64,000 nt of DNA from Cylindrobasidium torrendii FP15055 ss-10 (Eukaryota > Basidiomycota > Agaricomycetes > Agaricales > Physalacriaceae). The notes beneath the pieces were generated by a model. That model saw nothing but the letters and a program-made list of their open reading frames with translations. It made no database searches and was not told where the DNA came from. The position numbers were made by a program, and so were the translations under genes. Below are positions 59,963-64,000 of the stretch, in pieces (positions within the stretch are counted from its first letter, which is position 1; every line of letters begins with the position of its first letter). Location: assembly GCA_000934385.1 (NCBI GenBank), contig KN880568.1, positions 1 to 64,000 of the forward strand. Direction: 5' to 3'.

Positions 59963-62900
59963 ATGGCCGCTCAGAAGCGTGCTCTGGAGGAATCTTCATC
60001 CACACACAAACACAAGAAGACAAAGGTCGTACCCAGCACCGAAGCACCGCCTGTATCCCAACTCGTGCAAGATGAGGTCGACTTTCCGCGTGGTGGAGGT
60101 AGCAGTTTGACCCCGCTCGAAATCAAATCTCTTAGGGCGGAGGCGGCGAAGGAGGCAGACCAAGAGCTGTTCAATGTACGATATCAGTATACAAGTCTCC
60201 CCGGCATGCTTATGGGTATGCAGGAGGCCGATGAAGTCAAGAAGTCGAAGAAGCGCAAGAGAAAGTCAGAGGCTGCCAGTGCACCAGAAACGGAAAAGTC
60301 GGAAAGAATACGCATTGAGCACTTGAACTATAAGGTGGGTCACATTTCTCAACACTGCGAGCTCTTCTCATTCTGTAGAGAATCAACACAGGCATGAAGC
60401 TCTTCGGCCAGATCGTTTCTATCCAATCTCTTGCACTCATTGTAGCCCTCCCCAATCAACTGTTTGGCCACGTTCCAATAACAAACATATCTACCGCATT
60501 CACCGAACTCTTGGAGAAATCTGAAGAGAACGAGGAAGAAGACGATGAATCCGTGGATGATTTCGGTGTGCCAGACCTAGCTGAGATCTTCCATGAGGGC
60601 CAGTATGTCCGAGTAGTTGTCACTGCTACACATGCAGCTGGGACTACAGACCTTGCAGGACTTGGGAGGTCTAGGGATGAAGCTGCGCGCGCGAGCAAGC
60701 GAGTGGAACTCAGTCTTAACCCGGACAAAGTCAACTTTGGGGTCCAAAGAACGGATGTTGTGCAAAACTTCGTGAGTGACAATTAGTATCAGCGGACGTT
60801 ACCCTCTAATCTTCAAATAGACCTTGACCGCTGCCGTCAAAAGCATCGAGGACCACGGCTACCAGCTTGAGACCGGCATAACTGGCCTCGCACCTTTCCT
60901 CTCATTCAAGGATGCTGAGAACACTCCAAAACTACGCGTAGGGCAACTTGTCGATGTAACAGTTACGAAAATCACAAAAAATGGACGCACATGCACGGTC
61001 ACCAGCGATCCTTCGACATTTGCGTCAAGTACTGTACGTCTGACCACTCGCAGACAGTTCTTGTGCTGATTTTCATTAGCTCACAGAAGCAACGAATGTG
61101 TCAGGAGTCCTTCCTGGGGCTCTTGTTCAAGCCTTAATCACTGCTACTCACGCGACTGGGTTCAACGTACAAGTACTTGGCTTTTTCGACGGCACGATCG
61201 ACCATCTCCATCTTCCTTCCGATGTATCAAACGATGGATATAAACTTGGAAAGAAGGTCAAGGCTCGCATTCTCTACAGCTTTTCGACCTCGCCACCCAA
61301 ATTTGCTCTCGCCCTCAACGAGCATCTTGTCGCGCTGGCACCGTCCAAGAACGGAGATGGTTCCGCCAGCCTGCAAGACGCATATTCCGTAGGGACCGTC
61401 ATCCCTGAGGTCAAGATTCTGCGCTTAGAACCAGATCGTGGTGTCAGCGTTCAGGTTGAAGGTGGTTTGGAAGGTTTTGCTCATGTGCGTTACCTGTGTC
61501 AATGAATTATAAACGGCATTACTCACCATAACCAGATCTCACAAATGTCCGACGAGCATCTTCCCAGCATCTTGATCACCGGCCCCTACAAAGTTGGCAC
61601 TGTACACAAAGCAAGGGTCATTGGACATTTCGCATTCGACGGTCTCCTCCAGTTGACATTAAAACCCTCTGTCGTCGAGCAGCAAATCTTCCAGGTCAAT
61701 GACATCCAGACGGGAACTATAGTCAAGGGCACTATCAAGAAGTTAACCGACCGCGGACTCTTCGTCGCCCTCTCTGGCAACATCGATGGTGTCGTCTGGC
61801 CAAACCACTATGCGGACATCCAATTGAAACATCCCGGAAAGCGCTTTAAGGTCGGCGCCAGTATAAAATGCAGAGTACGTTGATACCCCCTTGCTATGCT
61901 TTGTACTGATGCATGTCGTAGGTATTGGTTGTCGACGAGGAGCGAAAACGGGTATCGTTGACGGCGAAGAAATCTCTCATTGACTCCGACCTACCCATAA
62001 TTACGTCTCACGAGACCGCCACGGTCGGTATGCTTGCACATGCCGTGGTCTTCCGTACCACCGACAAGTATCTGATGGTCGAGTTCTTCAACAATGTGAA
62101 GGCCGTCATACCTCAAAAGGAAGTTAGGTATGCTGGTCTTTGTCGAATTTATTTTTCTGTGCTGACATCCTTCAAGCGAATTGCCTATCAAACTTCCTGA
62201 GACGTTCCCCGTTGGCAAGGTTGTCAAGGTCCGCATTGTCGAGGTCAAGCCCGAGGATGAGCGTATCGTGGCCAGTATCCGCAAGTCGGCATCAACGATG
62301 ATGTTCAATCCGGACACCAGCAGTGTCAACATTGGAGACATCGTTTCCGGAACTGTCACCGAGGTTCAGAAAGACAACATCATGCTCACCCTCCAGCCTT
62401 CATCTGTGCGCGCACTTATCTCGCTGAAGAACCTGGAAAACCATCGTGCTACGACACCCGCACAACTCAAAGTGTCTCTCGCACAGGGCGATGTCGTTGA
62501 AGACCTGATCGTTGTCACTCGGAATGTTGAGAAGCACTTTGTCATTGTGGCCGCAAAGCCCAAGTCAAAGGAACCGCTCAAGGGGACGTTGTCTTTGGAC
62601 TCGGTGCAAGTGGGAGAGACCGTTGTTGGACGCGTGTTGCGCCGTACCCCGAAGGGTATCCTCATCAAACTTCCCTCCCACATAAGCGGTCTCCTACATC
62701 CTACAGACGTGGCCGACGACTTTGAGAAGGGTATCCCTTTCCCTCAAACAGATGCTATCATCAAGGCAACAGTGGTTTCGATTGACAAGTCGAAAAAGCA
62801 ACTGGGCCTGTCCACCAGGCAGAGTGTGATGCACCCCGAGGATAACACCCCGGTGGCGGACCGCACTGTTGAGCGGGTCGAGGACTTGAAGGTTGGCGAG

Positions 62901-64000
62901 ACGGTACGCGGGTTTGTCAAGAGTGTGGCAACACACGGGTTATTTGTTTCGGTCGGTCGTGGGATTGATGCACGGGTACAAATTCGCGAGCTCTTTGACG
63001 ATGTGAGTTTTGTAGAGACCTCTTGCACTGCTTACTGATCTTGATTACAGTATGTCAAAGAGTGGCAGGAGCGCTTCACTGTGGATCAAGTAGTGAAGGG
63101 CCGCATTCTTAGGTACGCAACGTCCTCAAAATCGTCTGCACATCTAACCATTGTCTTCAGCACCGATGCAGAGTCCAATAAGGTGGAAATGAGCTTCCGG
63201 AGTGGTGATCCATCGAAGAGGTCGAACGTTACTTTACGAGACTTGCAGAAGGGAATGAAGGTTACTGGCTCTGTCAAGAAAGTCGAAGATTATGGGCTTT
63301 TCATCAACATCGATAACTCCAGATTGAGTGCATTGTGCCACAAATCCGAGGTTCGTATCCCGTGTCTCTCGTTAAATCCCTGGATTTACGCTTTATAGCT
63401 CTCCGACAACAAGGATGCCGATGTGACCGTCGCATTGGGCGGCTTCCGCGAGGGTGATCGCGTTAAGGCGTACATAGTCAAGATCGAGGACAAGAGAATA
63501 TCTCTCAGCTTGAAACCCTCCCACTTCACAGAAGAGGATTTCCAAGCTGAGGATGATTCTGATGCTGAAATGGAAGAAGATGAGGCACTTGGAACAGTTG
63601 CTCGCGAAGAAAGCGATGGTGAAGACGCGGACGATGTGCCAGGGGACATAGAAATGGACGATCAGTTCTCTGACGCTGAACAGCAAGAGGACAGTGACGA
63701 CGACATGGACGTCCAAATGGGCAACATCGCGACCGAGTACCCTACTTCTTTGGCGACAACTCGCAAGGCTTCTGCCACCTCACTGCGTCTTGGCACCGAC
63801 TTCGACTGGTTTGCTCAGCCACAGCAATCTATGGTCTCTGATGCTGAGTCTGACATTTCTGGCGATGAGTCTGGCGACGAAGATCAGCCTGCGAAGAAGA
63901 AGAAGCGACGGGGCCGCAAGGAAATCGAGATTGACCGTACGGCCGAGATGCACACCAAGGCTCCAGAGTCGACGGCGGATTTCGAGCGTTTGTTGCTTGG
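59963..64000 (+). CDS. RRP5: rRNA biogenesis protein RRP5 (5' part, cut by the window end)
   Basis: Ten exons are visible (59963-60334, 60379-60771, 60821-61033, 61080-61484, 61536-61874, 61922-62127, 62177-63002, 63051-63112, 63161-63350, 63399-64000 and beyond), about 1,200 aa. After a basic/acidic N-terminus come many S1 RNA-binding domains in a row, recognisable by repeats such as GMKLFGQIVSI, VGTVHKARVIG, GTIVKGTIKKLTDRGLFV, GDIVSGTVTEVQ and GETVRGFVKSVATHGLFVSV. An acidic linker and a basic KKKKRRGRK patch follow. The visible sequence ends at ADFERLLLG, the known entry into the C-terminal HAT/TPR repeats. Rrp5 is a nucleolar factor required for processing of both 18S and 5.8S rRNA precursors. 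The frame is open at the edge. Confidence 0.95.

Overview
The window looks like nuclear DNA of a filamentous basidiomycete, most likely a mushroom-forming agaricomycete. Genes are dense on both strands and full of short introns, mostly 45-55 bp, with GT...CTRAY...AG signals. The gene set is fungal: a PacC/Rim101 regulator, Tea1-type kelch polarity protein, ADE5,7, PEX10, Mgr2/Romo1 and Pho84. Several low-complexity proteins have no recognisable relatives, and the cytoplasmic dynein heavy chain lacks its N-terminal tail, as expected where this protein is encoded by two genes. I rebuilt exon structures by hand from splice signals and reading frame. I see no transposon, rRNA, tRNA, CRISPR or viral element.

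Layout. 0.6-5.4 kb, minus strand: EME1-like subunit of the Mus81 resolvase, PacC/Rim101 pH regulator, myosin regulatory light chain. 6.9-8.4 kb, plus: secreted PI-PLC X-domain protein. 8.8-13.5 kb, minus: Tea1-like kelch/coiled-coil protein. 14.5-17.1 kb, plus: proline-rich unknown. 18.4-19.6 kb: small C2H2 protein (plus) meeting a two-TM membrane protein (minus). 19.6-23.3 kb, plus: TFIIIC WD40 subunit and a lysine-rich conserved unknown. 23.4-26.2 kb, minus: ADE5,7, divergent from the 19-exon Pho84-like transporter at 26.7-29.3 kb.

30-44 kb: a 1,150-aa low-complexity protein with a long charged helix (plus), Grwd1/Rrb1 (minus), a serine-rich unknown (plus), an amidase-signature enzyme (minus), a nitrilase-fold protein resembling apolipoprotein N-acyltransferase (plus), and a conserved unknown (plus). 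44.5-47 kb: Mgr2/Romo1 (minus), PEX10 (plus), SmE (minus). 47.1-58.2 kb, plus: the dynein motor gene. 58.4-59.5 kb, minus: homoserine kinase. 59.96 kb to the window edge, plus: RRP5, cut by the end of the window.

Most genes are housekeeping and share no single pathway. Two themes recur: ribosome production (Rrb1, RRP5, TFIIIC) and cell polarity and motor transport (Tea1, dynein, myosin light chain). The most notable observations are the tail-less dynein gene, very small exons (4 nt in MGR2, 10 nt in PHO84, 16 nt in EME1), three GC-AG introns in the amidase gene, and three PacC-consensus hexamers just upstream of the pacC gene itself.
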